The notes below the pieces were generated by a model that saw nothing but the letters and a program-made list of their open reading frames with translations, made no database searches and was not told where the DNA came from. From assembly GCF_000725545.1 (NCBI RefSeq), contig NZ_JNZP01000015.1:395712-459711 (forward strand): 64,000 nt of DNA. Direction: 5' to 3'. Below are positions 34,083 to 45,320 of the stretch, one piece after another; the first letter of the stretch is position 1; every line of letters starts with the position of its first letter. The stretch comes from Streptomyces exfoliatus (GTDB lineage Bacteria; Actinomycetota; Actinomycetes; Streptomycetales; Streptomycetaceae). The position numbers and the translations under genes were made by a program.

Positions 34083-35152
34083 GCGGGGTCCTCCTGGTCG
34101 AATTCGTCTGTCACGGACCCGGCGGGGTCCGACTCCCCGCCGGTCCAGGAGACCGTGAGGTCACCCAGGGCGGTCTCCTGGTCGAGGGCGACGGCCTTCT
34201 CGCGGTAGAGCTCCAGAAGGGCGAGGAAGCGGGCGACGACGGTGAGGGTGTCGTCGCCGACGTCCTCGATCAGCTCCCGGAAGAGCGCGGCGCCGCGCTC
34301 CCGCAGCAGCGCGACGACCACGGCGGCCTGCTCGCGGACGCTGACGAGCGGGGCGTGGATGTGGTCGACGTACACCTGCGGCTCCGCCTTCGGCTGCATG
34401 GCCTTGGCGGCCAGCCTGGCGAAGCCCTCGGCGCCGATGGAGATGACGACCTCGGGGAGCAGCTCGGCGTGGTGCGGTTCGAGTCCGACGGTACGGGGGT
34501 GGCGGCGGCCCTCGGCCTCCCAGCGCTCCTCGAAGATCGCCGCGACGCGTTTGTACGCCCGGTACTGCAGGAGCCGGGCGAAGAGCAGGTCGCGTGCCTC
34601 CAGGAGCGCGAGGTCGGCCTCGTCCTCCACCTCGGCGGCGGGCAGCAGCCGGGCGGTCTTGAGGTCCAGCAGGGTGGCGGCGACGACGAGGAACTCGGTG
34701 GTCTGGTCGAGGTCGCCGTCGGGGCCCAGGGCGCGCAGATGCGCCATGAACTCGTCGGTGACCCGGGAGAGGGCGACCTCGGTGACGTCGAGCTTGTGCT
34801 TGGTGATCAGCTGGAGGAGCAGGTCGAAGGGCCCCTCGAAGTTCGAGAGCCGTACGGTGAACCGCCCGTCACCGCTCTCGGGGGCCGCTGGGGCCCCGTC
34901 CTCGGCGACCACCGGCCCGACGTCCGGCAGAGGCTCCAGGGCCTCTCCGGGCTCTTCCACGGCCCGTGGAAGCTCTTCCTCGCCCCGTACGGGCCCCGGC
35001 TCGCCCCGTACGGGCCCCGGCTCGCCTCGTACGGGCTCCGGCTCGCCCCTTGCGGGCCCCGGCTCGCCCCGTATGGGCTCCGCCTCCCCCCGGCCGCGGC
35101 CCAGGAGGCGGCGGCGGGGCGGGCGGGACGTTTCGTCGGAGGCGTGGTGCAT
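34079..35152 (-). CDS. scpA: Segregation and condensation protein A with repeat-rich N-terminus
   Basis: 357 residues. Residues about 20-60 contain five seven-residue repeats of the type GEPGPVR, encoded by 21-bp tandem repeats. The ScpA kleisin fold then begins near residue 97 (FTVRLSNFEGPFDLLLQLI), with the typical KLDVTEVALSRVTDEF, and a winged-helix end (LYREKAVALDQETALGDL). ScpA bridges SMC heads for chromosome condensation. A start within the leader is possible, because the repeats are not part of the conserved protein. Confidence 0.94.
   Translation of the reverse strand: MHHASDETSRPPRRRLLGRGRGEAEPIRGEPGPARGEPEPVRGEPGPVRGEPGPVRGEEELPRAVEEPGEALEPLPDVGPVVAEDGAPAAPESGDGRFTVRLSNFEGPFDLLLQLITKHKLDVTEVALSRVTDEFMAHLRALGPDGDLDQTTEFLVVAATLLDLKTARLLPAAEVEDEADLALLEARDLLFARLLQYRAYKRVAAIFEERWEAEGRRHPRTVGLEPHHAELLPEVVISIGAEGFARLAAKAMQPKAEPQVYVDHIHAPLVSVREQAAVVVALLRERGAALFRELIEDVGDDTLTVVARFLALLELYREKAVALDQETALGDLTVSWTGGESDPAGSVTDEFDQEDPA
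34981..35085. repeat. Five 21-bp tandem repeats in scpA
   Basis: Five exact-length 21-bp units, of which the first two are identical and the others differ by a few bases. The period is a multiple of three, so repeat number can change without shifting the scpA frame. Confidence 0.9.
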
Positions 35153-35198
35153 GGAGGTCCAGGGGGAACGGAGAGCGCGGGCAGCCCGCAGGCTACCT

Positions 35199-35705
35199 TC
35201 AGCGGCCGCGCAGACGGCGGACGAGGATGCTCGCGTCGCCGCGTGACTCCAGGTCCGCCAGGACGACCGCGACGGCCTCCCGGACGATCCGGCCCCGGTC
35301 GACGGCGAGGCCGTGCTCGCCCCGCAGCACGAGCCGGGCGTGCTCCAGGTCCATCAGCTCCTCGGCGGAGACGTAGACCGTGATCTTCTCGTCGTGGCGC
35401 TCGCGGCCGCTGGGCCGCCGGTTCGGGGCGCGGCCGCCGCGCCGCCGCGCCGCCGGGGCGGGCACCGGTGCGGAGGGCGCGGACTGGGCCGCGGCGCCTT
35501 CGGGCTCCGCCGTCCGGGCTCGCGGCTCGGCCGTGTCCGAGTCCGCCGTCGTGTGCTCCGCGGAGCCGGAGCCCTCGGCCGCCGCCGGGGTGCTCTCGCC
35601 CGCCGGTGCCGGCACGGCCCGGCGGGGTGCGGACGCCTGGAGCGCCATCCCCCCGGTCGTACGGAAGAGTTCGTCGGCGCCGGGCAGACTCACTCGGCGT
35701 GACAC
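35199..35705 (-). CDS. ParA-linked protein with RHH-like C-terminus
   Basis: 168 residues from GTG 35705. Residues 1-95 are low-complexity (Ala, Pro, Ser, Glu, Arg) and probably disordered. From about residue 105, HDEKITVYVSAEELMDLEHA, and then DRGRIVREAVAVVLADL, gives a strand plus two helices resembling a ribbon-helix-helix DNA-binding domain. The gene starts 16 bp inside the 3' end of parA, so it is coupled to it and may be its ParB-like DNA-binding partner (inference). Confidence 0.75.
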   Translation of the reverse strand: MSRRVSLPGADELFRTTGGMALQASAPRRAVPAPAGESTPAAAEGSGSAEHTTADSDTAEPRARTAEPEGAAAQSAPSAPVPAPAARRRGGRAPNRRPSGRERHDEKITVYVSAEELMDLEHARLVLRGEHGLAVDRGRIVREAVAVVLADLESRGDASILVRRLRGR

Positions 35706-36823
35706 CGGGCGAGCACCTCCCTGGCGAGCTGGCGGTAGGCGGCGGCGCCCACGGAGTTGGAGGCGTACGTGGTGATGGGCTCGCCGGCGACCGTGGTCTC
35801 CGGGAAGCGCACGGTCCGCCCGATCACCGTGTGGTACACGTGGTCGTCGAAGGCCTCGACGACGCGCGCGAGGACCTCACGGCTGTGCACGGTGCGCGAG
35901 TCGTACATCGTGGCGAGGATGCCGTCGAGCTCCAGGTCGGGGTTGAGCCGCTCCTGGACCTTCTCGATGGTCTCGGTCAGCAGGGCCACTCCGCGCAGCG
36001 CGAAGAACTCGCATTCCAGCGGCACGATGACCTTGTGAGCCGCCGTCAGGGCGTTCACGGTCAGCAGGCCGAGCGAGGGCTGACAGTCGATCACGATGTA
36101 GTCGTAGTCGTTCATCAGCGGCTTCAGGGCGCGCTGGAGCGTCGACTCGCGCGCGACCTCGCTGACGAGCTGGACTTCGGCGGCCGAGAGGTCGATGTTG
36201 CTCGGCAGCAGGTCCATGTTGGGCACGGCGGTCTTGAGGAGGACCTCGTCGGCCGACATGCCCCGCTCCATGAGCAGGTTGTAGACGGTGAGGTCGAGCT
36301 CCATCGGGTTCACGCCGAGGCCGACCGACAGGGCTCCCTGCGGGTCGAAGTCGACGAGCAGCACCCGTCGTCCGTACTCGGCGAGCGCGGCACCCAGGTT
36401 GATGGTCGACGTGGTCTTGCCGACGCCGCCCTTCTGGTTGCACATCGCGATGATCTTCGCGGGTCCGTGGTCGGTCAGTGGACCCGGGATCGGGAAGTAC
36501 GGAAGGGGCCGTCCGGTGGGGCCGATCCGCTCGCGGCGCTGGCGGGCAGCGTCGGGTGCGAGGGTGGCCGCGTACTCCGGGTCGGGCTCGTACTCGGCGT
36601 CGGGGTCGTAGAAGTGCCCCTCGGGCACCTCGTCAAAGGCGGCGAAGTGGGTGGACTCTCGGCCCATCTCGTTGCCGGCCGTGGCGTTCACGTGTAGGCC
36701 GTCCATCGTCTTCATCGTGTGGGCTGTCGTCATGGGCTGGTGCGTCGCGAAGGTCCGCACCGCGACGGAGCCGATCGGAGCACCTGGCGCACCGCTCCCG
36801 GGAGTAATTGTCGACTCATTCAC
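35690..36823 (-). CDS. parA: Orphan ParA family ATPase
   Basis: 377 residues from GTG 36823, which has AAGGAGG 11 nt upstream. The longer frame to 36859 would include the SD itself. The first 120 residues are acidic and probably flexible. The deviant Walker A KGGVGKTT lies at 131-138, with VLLVDFDPQGALS and IVIDCQPSLGLLTVNAL following, as in ParA/Soj and MinD-type ATPases. It heads a block with an RHH-like gene, scpA, scpB and rluB, so it probably assists chromosome organisation together with SMC rather than being the oriC parA. Confidence 0.93.
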   Translation of the reverse strand: MNESTITPGSGAPGAPIGSVAVRTFATHQPMTTAHTMKTMDGLHVNATAGNEMGRESTHFAAFDEVPEGHFYDPDAEYEPDPEYAATLAPDAARQRRERIGPTGRPLPYFPIPGPLTDHGPAKIIAMCNQKGGVGKTTSTINLGAALAEYGRRVLLVDFDPQGALSVGLGVNPMELDLTVYNLLMERGMSADEVLLKTAVPNMDLLPSNIDLSAAEVQLVSEVARESTLQRALKPLMNDYDYIVIDCQPSLGLLTVNALTAAHKVIVPLECEFFALRGVALLTETIEKVQERLNPDLELDGILATMYDSRTVHSREVLARVVEAFDDHVYHTVIGRTVRFPETTVAGEPITTYASNSVGAAAYRQLAREVLARCHAE

Positions 36824-37164
36824 AAGTCGTCTTACCTCCTTGGATGTCACCAGGAACATTTATCGATAGGTCAGCGTGGCACCATGCCGACGGTTGGCGA
36901 CTCTATGGCGTGTCACCGCTCCGCAGCAACACAATCCGCCGGACCCGGCCGGATGTGTCGGCAACCGAACACCTCTCTGTCAAGGGTGCGCAGGCATGCA
37001 TCCACACGTTTCAGGGGTGTGCGAAACGGTTAAAGGGTTACGTTCGAGGCGAGTTGGCCGAACGTTCCTCCGGGCCCGGACACGCGTCCGGCCGGACCTT
37101 GTCGAACAAGGTCCGGCCGGGCGTGTGGCATTGACGGCACGCGTTGACGGCGGTGCCGCGGGGA
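36824..37164. other. Intergenic region: parA promoter and ald terminator
   Basis: 341 bp. The left part holds the parA SD and an AT-richer promoter area. CGTTTC (37007-37012) and GAAACG (37023-37028) form an inverted repeat whose half-sites resemble parS arms with a longer spacer. The right end holds the ald terminator at 37081-37127. No gene is supported. Confidence 0.5.
37081..37127 (-). terminator. Long hairpin terminator after ald
   Basis: A stem of about 21 bp (37081-37101 with 37107-37127; two G-T pairs) and a 5-nt loop, starting 38 bp beyond the ald stop on the minus strand. Confidence 0.85.
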
Positions 37165-38280
37165 TCAGCCCAGGAGGCTGTTCAGCTCGAGGTGCTCGAG
37201 GCCGTGCGCCTCGGCGACCTCCTTGTAAACCACCTTGCCGTCATGGGTGTTGAGGCCCAGGGCGAGCGCGGAGTCGCGGCGCAGCGCCTCGACCCAGCCG
37301 TTGTTCGCCAGCGACACGATGTAGGGCAGCGTGGCGTTGGTGAGGGCGTAGGTGGAGGTGTTCGGGACCGCGCCGGGCATGTTGGCGACGCAGTAGAAGA
37401 CCGAGTTGTGGACCTGGAAGGTCGGCTCGGCGTGGGTGGTCGGGTGCGAGTCCTCGAAGCAGCCGCCCTGGTCGATCGCAATGTCGACAAGGACACTTCC
37501 GGGCTTCATCTTGGCGACGAGCTCGTTGGTGACCAGCTTCGGGGCCTTGGCGCCCGGGATGAGGACGGCGCCGATGACGAGGTCGGCCTCGACGACGGCC
37601 TTCTCCAGCTCGAAGGCGTTGGAGACGATCGTCTTCACCTTGGTGCCGAAGATCTTGTCGGCCTCGCGGAGCTTGTTGATGTCGCGGTCGAGCAGGGTCA
37701 CGTGGAAGCCCATGCCGACGGCGATCTGCGTGGCGTTCCAGCCGGAGACGCCACCGCCGATGACGACGCACTCGCCGGCGTGGGTGCCGGGGACGCCGCC
37801 GGGGAGGACTCCACGGCCGCCGACCGAGCGCATCAGGTGGTAGGCGCCGACCTGCGGGGCCAGCCGGCCCGCGACCTCGGACATCGGGGCGAGCAGCGGC
37901 AGGGCGCGGTTCGCGGTCTCGACGGTCTCGTACGCGATCGCGGTCGTGCCGGACGCGAGGAGCGCGTCCGTGCACTCGCGGGAGGCCGCGAGGTGCAGGT
38001 AGGTGAAGAGGGTCTGGTCCTTGCGGAGGCGGTGGTACTCCTCCGCGATGGGCTCCTTGACCTTGAGCAGCAGGTCGGCGGTGGCCCAGACCTCGTCGGC
38101 GGTGGCGAGGATCTCGGCGCCGGCGGCGACGTACTCCTCGTCCGTGATCGAGGAGCCGACACCGGCGTTCTGCTCGACGAAGACCTGGTGGCCGTGGCGG
38201 ACGAGCTCGTGGACACCCGCAGGGGTGATGGCCACGCGGAACTCGTTGTTCTTGACCTCGCGGGGGATGCCGACCTTCAT
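37165..38280 (-). CDS. ald: Alanine dehydrogenase
   Basis: 371 residues, the standard length. It begins [20 protein letters not shown], followed by [17 protein letters not shown], a conserved Lys/His active-site region with [15 protein letters not shown], and a nucleotide-binding loop [15 protein letters not shown]. The C-terminal half ends with the [16 protein letters not shown] motif of this family. It interconverts alanine with pyruvate and ammonia using NAD. The upstream 190 bp carries an inverted repeat, CTACG-N5-CGTAG (38448-38462), but no divergent Lrp/AsnC regulator gene is present here. Confidence 0.97.
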   Translation of the reverse strand: MKVGIPREVKNNEFRVAITPAGVHELVRHGHQVFVEQNAGVGSSITDEEYVAAGAEILATADEVWATADLLLKVKEPIAEEYHRLRKDQTLFTYLHLAASRECTDALLASGTTAIAYETVETANRALPLLAPMSEVAGRLAPQVGAYHLMRSVGGRGVLPGGVPGTHAGECVVIGGGVSGWNATQIAVGMGFHVTLLDRDINKLREADKIFGTKVKTIVSNAFELEKAVVEADLVIGAVLIPGAKAPKLVTNELVAKMKPGSVLVDIAIDQGGCFEDSHPTTHAEPTFQVHNSVFYCVANMPGAVPNTSTYALTNATLPYIVSLANNGWVEALRRDSALALGLNTHDGKVVYKEVAEAHGLEHLELNSLLG

Positions 38281-38447
38281 CGTCGATCACGGTCCTTGAA
38301 TCAGGGAGGGATATCTGGGGCACTGCGATACATACCCGGATGCACTGCGGCGCACCGGGGCAGACCACGTTCGAACGCGGCGCACCCAGTCTAATGAAGG
38401 AGTTCCCGGTGTCTAGCCTTTCAAAGTACTAATCTTCGACGAAGCCA

Positions 38448-38462
38448 CTACGGATTTCGTAG
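38448..38462. promoter_or_regulatory. Inverted repeat in ald upstream region
   Basis: CTACG (38448-38452) and CGTAG (38458-38462) around GATTT, about 170 bp upstream of the ald start. Its size is like an Lrp/AsnC-type site, but it also lies just before the 3' end of the ATPase gene and could be a weak hairpin. Confidence 0.3.
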
Positions 38463-38467
38463 GCGGA

Positions 38468-40414
38468 TCATTCCGTTTCCAGCAGTCTCTCCGCAGCGGA
38501 CCGGTGCAGCCGCGCAGCGGCAGGGTCGCCGAGCCGGTCGAGGGTGTCGGCGAGCCGGAGCCGGAGCGCGGCCTGCAGCCGGGTGTCCTGGGCGCGCCGG
38601 GCCCACTCCACCGCCTCCTCGCAGGTCCGCAGCGATTCCTCGGGCCGTCCGGCGTACTCCTGGACACGGGCGGCCTCGCTCAACGCCCGTGCGTAGCCCG
38701 GGAGATCGTCGAGCCTCCGATGGCCGGCCGCGGCGGCACGCCAGTTCCGCAGGGCCTCGCCGTACCGGCCCGCGTAGGTCTGCACGGCGCCGAGGCGGGC
38801 GTACAGCCGGGCCTGGTCGGCCTGCTCGTCCCGGGCGAGACGCTGGGCGAGCGCCCGTCCGTACCAGTCGCCGGCCCGCGGCCAGTCCCCCAGCTCCTGA
38901 TAGGCGCCGCCTACGGATTCCATCGCGCGACCGGTCGCGTACGGGTCATTTGCTGCGCGTCCAGCATCCAAAGCCAACCGATATCGCAGCAGAGCCTCCT
39001 TCGTGCGCCCGGTGCGGGCGTCGAGATCGGCCAGGTTGAGCAGGGCCGCGGCCCGCTCCCGGTGCAGTCCGCGCCGCTCGGCCACGTCCAGGACCAACTG
39101 GTGGAGCCCGTACAGCTCGGGTGCGGCGGCCTCGGCTCCCCGGTGCGCGGCGAGGGCCCTCACGAGGGAGGCCACCAGGCGCCGCGCGAGGGTGTCGAGC
39201 TCCCCGTCGGCGACCGCGAGCCGGGCGGAGGCGAGCAGGAAGGGCTGCCGGGAACGCAGCCACGCGGCCCCGGCGGCGGCGTTCGGGAAGCGCAGGGCGC
39301 GCGGCAGACCGGCCAGCTTCCGGCGCGCGGGCGAGCCCTCGGGTTCGGTGACCGCACGGCAGGACTGGAGGAGCCGTACGGTCCGCTCCAGCATCCGGGC
39401 CCGGGCGAGCTGCACCTCGGCGGGCCGGTCACGCTCCTCCAGCTGGGCGCGAAGGAGGGGGACGAGGTGGCCGGGCACCTCGTACTGCCCGTCCTCGCCG
39501 CCGGAGACGAGCCCGAGGGCGGCGAAGTCGGCGAGGGTGGTCGTGGCGGCCGAGACGGAGCAGCCGGCCAGGGCGGAGGCGATGTGGGCGTCGGCCCGGC
39601 CGAGCGGAGCCAGGGAGAGGTAGCGCAGTATCCGGGCGGCGGTGGCGGGCAGCGCCTCGTGGGCGAGCAGGAAGGTCCGGGTGAGCGGGTCGCCGCTGAG
39701 TCCGCGCAGCCGCTTGGCGAGGTCGGCGACGGAGAACGTCGGCTGGGTGGAGAGCCAGCCGCCGGCGAGGACGACCGCGGCGGGCAGCCCGCCGCACTCC
39801 TCGACGAGGGTCTCGGCGGCCTGGGGGTCGACGGTGATGCGTACGGAGCCGGTGAAGGCGGTGAGCAGCTCGATGGCCGACTTGGGGTCGAGTCCGCCGA
39901 GCGTGCAGGGCCGTACGTCGGGGATGCCGGTGAGCGGTCCGCGGGCGACGCCCACCACCAGGACGCCGGGGTCGTCGGGGATCAGCGGGTCGGCCTGCGC
40001 GGCGTCCACGGCGTCGTCGAGGACGAGGACGGCCCGGCGTCCGGCGAGGGCGTCGCGGACCATTTCGGTCAGCTCGTCCTCGCCGGCGCCCGGGGGTTCG
40101 GCGACCCCGAGCGCGGCGAGGAGTTCGCGGGCGACCTGGGCGGTGGGGACGGGGTCGCCGCCGGGCTCGGTGAGCCGGGCCCGGAAGATGCCGTCGGGGT
40201 AGCGGTCGGCGACCCCGGCGGCCAGTTCCTCGGCGAGCGCCGTGCGTCCGGAGCCGGGCTTGCCCGCGATGAGCAGGACCCGGGCGCGGGGGGCCTTGCG
40301 GCCGGTGAGGGTGTCGAGACCGGTGCGCTCGATGTCGGCGCGCAGGGCCTTCAACTCCCGCTGCCGGCCGAAGAAATGCCGGCTGCCGGCCGCCGCCACC
40401 GCCTGATCCGTCAC
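38468..40414 (-). CDS. NB-ARC-like ATPase with tetratricopeptide repeats
   Basis: 648 residues from GTG 40414, with GGGAG 9 nt upstream. A STAND/NB-ARC-type ATPase occupies about 20-300: Walker A is GKPGSGRTAL (51-60), with Arg at the usual Lys position, and Walker B is RRAVLVLDDAVDA. A helical, alanine-rich middle and a C-terminal array of TPR-type repeats follow (ALLRYRLALDAGRAANDP, then GDWPRAGDWYGRALAQRLA and others), ending near the C-terminus. No N-terminal DNA-binding domain is present. Such proteins sense a partner through the TPR array; the signal is unknown. Confidence 0.85.
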   Translation of the reverse strand: MTDQAVAAAGSRHFFGRQRELKALRADIERTGLDTLTGRKAPRARVLLIAGKPGSGRTALAEELAAGVADRYPDGIFRARLTEPGGDPVPTAQVARELLAALGVAEPPGAGEDELTEMVRDALAGRRAVLVLDDAVDAAQADPLIPDDPGVLVVGVARGPLTGIPDVRPCTLGGLDPKSAIELLTAFTGSVRITVDPQAAETLVEECGGLPAAVVLAGGWLSTQPTFSVADLAKRLRGLSGDPLTRTFLLAHEALPATAARILRYLSLAPLGRADAHIASALAGCSVSAATTTLADFAALGLVSGGEDGQYEVPGHLVPLLRAQLEERDRPAEVQLARARMLERTVRLLQSCRAVTEPEGSPARRKLAGLPRALRFPNAAAGAAWLRSRQPFLLASARLAVADGELDTLARRLVASLVRALAAHRGAEAAAPELYGLHQLVLDVAERRGLHRERAAALLNLADLDARTGRTKEALLRYRLALDAGRAANDPYATGRAMESVGGAYQELGDWPRAGDWYGRALAQRLARDEQADQARLYARLGAVQTYAGRYGEALRNWRAAAAGHRRLDDLPGYARALSEAARVQEYAGRPEESLRTCEEAVEWARRAQDTRLQAALRLRLADTLDRLGDPAAARLHRSAAERLLETE

Positions 40415-40656
40415 GGGCCACGCTCCCGTCCACCTGCGCACACGCCGATCCCGCGGGGGTCTCCTCACGGGCGATTCCGAGCGTAGTTCAGGCCACGGTA
40501 CGGACCCGGCGGAGCGCGGCGGACACGTCCCCCGATCGGATCAGCGGATGGTCACACCGGCTCCTTCACGAATGGGCCCGGCTCCCGTACGAACGGTCTC
40601 CGACATCCGTACGAACGGCCCCGCCGGGACCCGTCCCGGCCCCAGGGGCGCCGCCC

Positions 40657-41286
40657 CTACGACTCGAACGGCCGGGCCGGCCACGGCGCCTCGGCCGGGC
40701 GCAGGGCGTCGAGCCCCTCCCCCGCCCGCGCGGCGGCCAGTGACAGGACACCCACGACCAGGCAGTTGTTGTGCAGCTCGCCCGCGAGCACCTTCCGTAC
40801 GAGGTCCGCGAGCGGCACGCGCGCCAGCTCCATGTCGGCCTCCTCCTCGGCGACCTCGAAGCGCTCGCCCTCCGCCTCCGCGAGGTCCCGGGCGAGGAAG
40901 ATCCGTACGGCCTCGTCGCAGCCGCCCGGCGTCGTGTAGACGTCGGCGAGGACCCGCCAGTCCTCGGCCTTGACGTGCGCCTCCTCGTACAGCTCGCGCT
41001 GCGCGGCGTGCAGCGGGTTCTCCCCGGGCACGTCGAGCAGCCCGGCCGGGATCTCCCACAGCTTCTGCCGCACCGGGTGCCGGTACTGCCGGAGGACGAC
41101 CACACGGTCCTGTTCGTCCAGGGCGAGTACGGCGACCGAGCCGGGGTGGACCTGGTAGTCACGGCGGACGACCGAGCCGTCCGGCATGACCACGTCGTCC
41201 GTGCGGACACTCGTCTTGTTGCCCGTGAAGGGGGTCGTGGTCGCGACGACCCGCCACTCCTCCGGGGTGTCCTGCACCTGCTGCAT
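40657..41286 (-). CDS. ADP-ribose pyrophosphatase-type Nudix hydrolase
   Basis: 209 residues from ATG 41286, which has GGGAGG 6 nt upstream. The Nudix box is present (G-x5-E-x7-REL-x-EE-A; GENPLHAAQRELYEEAHVKA). The preceding ...LWEIPAGLLDVPGE loop and the upstream AVLALDEQDRVVVLRQYRHP are typical of ADP-ribose/sugar-nucleotide pyrophosphatases. It hydrolyses free ADP-ribose to AMP and ribose phosphate, protecting against uncontrolled modification. It lies next to pyrG, separated by a short gap, in the arrangement found in Streptomyces. Confidence 0.9.
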   Translation of the reverse strand: MQQVQDTPEEWRVVATTTPFTGNKTSVRTDDVVMPDGSVVRRDYQVHPGSVAVLALDEQDRVVVLRQYRHPVRQKLWEIPAGLLDVPGENPLHAAQRELYEEAHVKAEDWRVLADVYTTPGGCDEAVRIFLARDLAEAEGERFEVAEEEADMELARVPLADLVRKVLAGELHNNCLVVGVLSLAAARAGEGLDALRPAEAPWPARPFES

Positions 41287-41364
41287 GAGCTGTCCTCCCA
41301 CATACGAAAACCGGGGTACGCGTCCCGGCAGGGACCCGTACCCCGGCAACGTTAACGCGCCGTA

Positions 41365-43014
<1,650 letters not shown>

Positions 43015-43420
43015 CGCCAAGAGGGGGCTCCCGTGGTCGCGTTCTGGAGGTGCGTACCGGCGTCCCCTCCGGAAGAATCGGGGGGTGCCGTCGCTGCGGT
43101 TTCGGGGTTCTCGGCTGTCGCCGTTTCCCACCGGTCCACGGGGTACCAGGGTATCAGCGACATGGAGAGACCGCTTCCGGCCACACGCGGCAGTCGGGTG
43201 TACACGGAGGGCGACACGAGGCGACAGGGAGGGCCGGGGAACGGCGGGGAAGATCCGTTCACCTGATCGGAGCAACGCCGTTACCAGCGTGATCAGCGCG
43301 TCAGCAGCGTGCGACGTATCCTTCTCGGACATTGCCCGCCGACCCGGCCGAGACCCAGCCGGAGCATCTGGAGCAAGCGCCCCGCGGGGCGGACATGGCC
43401 GTTCGACTGGAGTGAAGCAC
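43015..43420. other. Divergent intergenic region between pyrG and GH15
   Basis: 406 bp. No additional gene is supported. It must hold promoters for both pyrG and the GH15 gene. I see no strong dyad or clear consensus promoter. Confidence 0.4.
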
Positions 43421-45223
43421 GTGGCCGGGCGCATCGAGGATTACGCACTCATCGGAGACATGCAGACAGCAGCCCTGGTCTGCCGGGACGGCAGCGTGGA
43501 CTGGCTGTGTCTCCCCCGCTTCGACTCGCAGGCGGTCTTCGCCGGACTGCTCGGCACCGAGGAACACGGTTTCTGGCGGGTGGCGCCCGCCGGGCCCGCC
43601 GACGCCGAGCCGCTCCCGGCCGACCGGCGGCGTTACGTCGGCGACTCGCTGATCCTGGAGTCCGAGTGGGACACCCCGCGCGGCACGGTCCGGGTGACCG
43701 ACTTCATGCCCCCTCGCGAGGGGGCCCCGCAGCTCATCCGGATCGTGGAAGGCGTCTCCGGCCGGGTCCGGATGCGTTCCTCGCTGCGGATGCGCTTCAG
43801 CTACGGCCGGATCGTGCCGTGGGTCCACAAGGTGGGCGAGCGCACGGTCGCCGTCGCGGGACCCGACTCGGTCTGGCTGGACACCGAGGTCGAGACCCAT
43901 GGCAAGGACCTCACGACGTACTCCGAGTTCACGGTGAATCCCGGTGACCGGATCACGTTCACGATCTCCTGGCAGCCCTCGCACCGGGAGCCGCCCGCGC
44001 TGCCGGACCCCGAGGGCGCCCTGGAGGCGACCGCCGACTTCTGGCGCGAGTGGGTCGAGCACTGCACGTACCACGGGCCCTACCGGGAGGCCGTGGTCCG
44101 CTCCCTGATCACCCTGAAGGCCCTGACGTACGCGCCGACCGGCGGGATCGTGGCCGCGCCGACCACCTCGCTGCCCGAGGAGATCGGCGGCGTCCGCAAC
44201 TGGGACTACCGCTACACCTGGCTGCGGGACGCGGCGATCACCCTCTCCTCGATGCTCCGCACCGGCTACCGCGAGGAGGCCCGCGCCTGGCGGGACTGGC
44301 TGCTCCGCGCGGTCGCGGGCGACCCGGAGAACCTCCAGATCATGTACGGCATCGCGGGCGAGCGGGAGCTCGGCGAGGCGGAGCTCGACTGGCTCCCCGG
44401 CTACGAGAACTCGGGCCCGGTCCGGGTCGGCAACGGCGCCGCCAACCAGCTCCAGCTGGACGTCTACGGCGAGGTCACCGAGGCCCTCCACCTGGCGCAC
44501 ATGACGGGCCTCTCCCGCAACGACTACGCCTCGCTCCTCCAGATCAAGCTGATCAACTACCTGGAGAAGCACTGGGACCAGCCCGACGAGGGCATCTGGG
44601 AGGTGCGCGGCCCCCGCCGCCACTTCGTGCACTCCAAGGTGATGGCCTGGGTGGCCGTCGACCGCACCATCAAGCTCATCGAGTCCGGGGACGCCGACGG
44701 CCCGCTGGAGCGCTGGCAGGATCTGCGCGACGAGATCCACAGGGACGTCTGCGAGAAGGGCTACGACCAGGAGCGGAACACCTTCACCCAGTCGTACGGC
44801 TCCAAGGAGCTGGACGCCTCGCTGCTGCTGATCCCGCAGATGGGCTTCCTGCCGCCGGACGACAAGCGGGTCATCGGCACCATCGAGGCGATCCAGCGGG
44901 AGCTGTCCACTGAGGACGGCTTCGTACTGCGCTACCCGACGTCCGGCGAGGAGGCCGGCGTCGACGGCCTGGAGGGCGACGAGGGCGCCTTCCTGGCGTG
45001 CTCCTTCTGGCTGGCGGACGACCTGGCGATGATCGGCCGGGTGGACGAGGCCCGCACCCTCTTCGAGAAGCTCCTCGCGCTCCGCAACGACCTGGGGCTG
45101 CTCGCCGAGGAGTGGGACCCGAGGCTCCAGCGGCAGGTGGGCAACTTCCCGCAGGCCTTCAGCCACGTCCCGCTGATCGACACGGCACTGCGGCTGACGG
45201 CGAGCGGGGCGTACGGCGGCTGA
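43421..45223 (+). CDS. GH15 family glycoside hydrolase (trehalase/glucoamylase type)
   Basis: 600 residues from GTG 43421, with GGAG about 8 nt upstream; a GTG at 43412 is also possible. An N-terminal beta-sandwich-like region precedes an (alpha/alpha)6 barrel with [15 protein letters not shown] (about 254-268) and the catalytic EEWDP near the C-terminus. No signal peptide, so it is cytoplasmic. In actinobacteria this family includes trehalase, which fits a role in carbohydrate storage, but specificity is not shown. The last 30 bp are duplicated just after the stop. Confidence 0.88.
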   Translation: MAGRIEDYALIGDMQTAALVCRDGSVDWLCLPRFDSQAVFAGLLGTEEHGFWRVAPAGPADAEPLPADRRRYVGDSLILESEWDTPRGTVRVTDFMPPREGAPQLIRIVEGVSGRVRMRSSLRMRFSYGRIVPWVHKVGERTVAVAGPDSVWLDTEVETHGKDLTTYSEFTVNPGDRITFTISWQPSHREPPALPDPEGALEATADFWREWVEHCTYHGPYREAVVRSLITLKALTYAPTGGIVAAPTTSLPEEIGGVRNWDYRYTWLRDAAITLSSMLRTGYREEARAWRDWLLRAVAGDPENLQIMYGIAGERELGEAELDWLPGYENSGPVRVGNGAANQLQLDVYGEVTEALHLAHMTGLSRNDYASLLQIKLINYLEKHWDQPDEGIWEVRGPRRHFVHSKVMAWVAVDRTIKLIESGDADGPLERWQDLRDEIHRDVCEKGYDQERNTFTQSYGSKELDASLLLIPQMGFLPPDDKRVIGTIEAIQRELSTEDGFVLRYPTSGEEAGVDGLEGDEGAFLACSFWLADDLAMIGRVDEARTLFEKLLALRNDLGLLAEEWDPRLQRQVGNFPQAFSHVPLIDTALRLTASGAYGG

Positions 45224-45251
45224 CCGCGAGCGGGGGGCGTACGGCGGCTGA
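45190..45251. repeat. Tandem duplication across the GH15 stop codon
   Basis: Two tandem copies of a unit of about 28 bp, GCGGCTGA-C[G/C]GCGAGCGGG...GCGTACGGCGGCTGA; the second copy is 2 bp longer. The first copy encodes the last GH15 residues (SGAYGG) and the stop; the second is untranslated. Confidence 0.8.
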
Positions 45252-45320
45252 GGCGACGGGAGCCGTCCGCGGGAATACGCTGGGAGTGTCCTGTCCCCCC
45301 TCGGAAAGGGGGGCTTCCTG

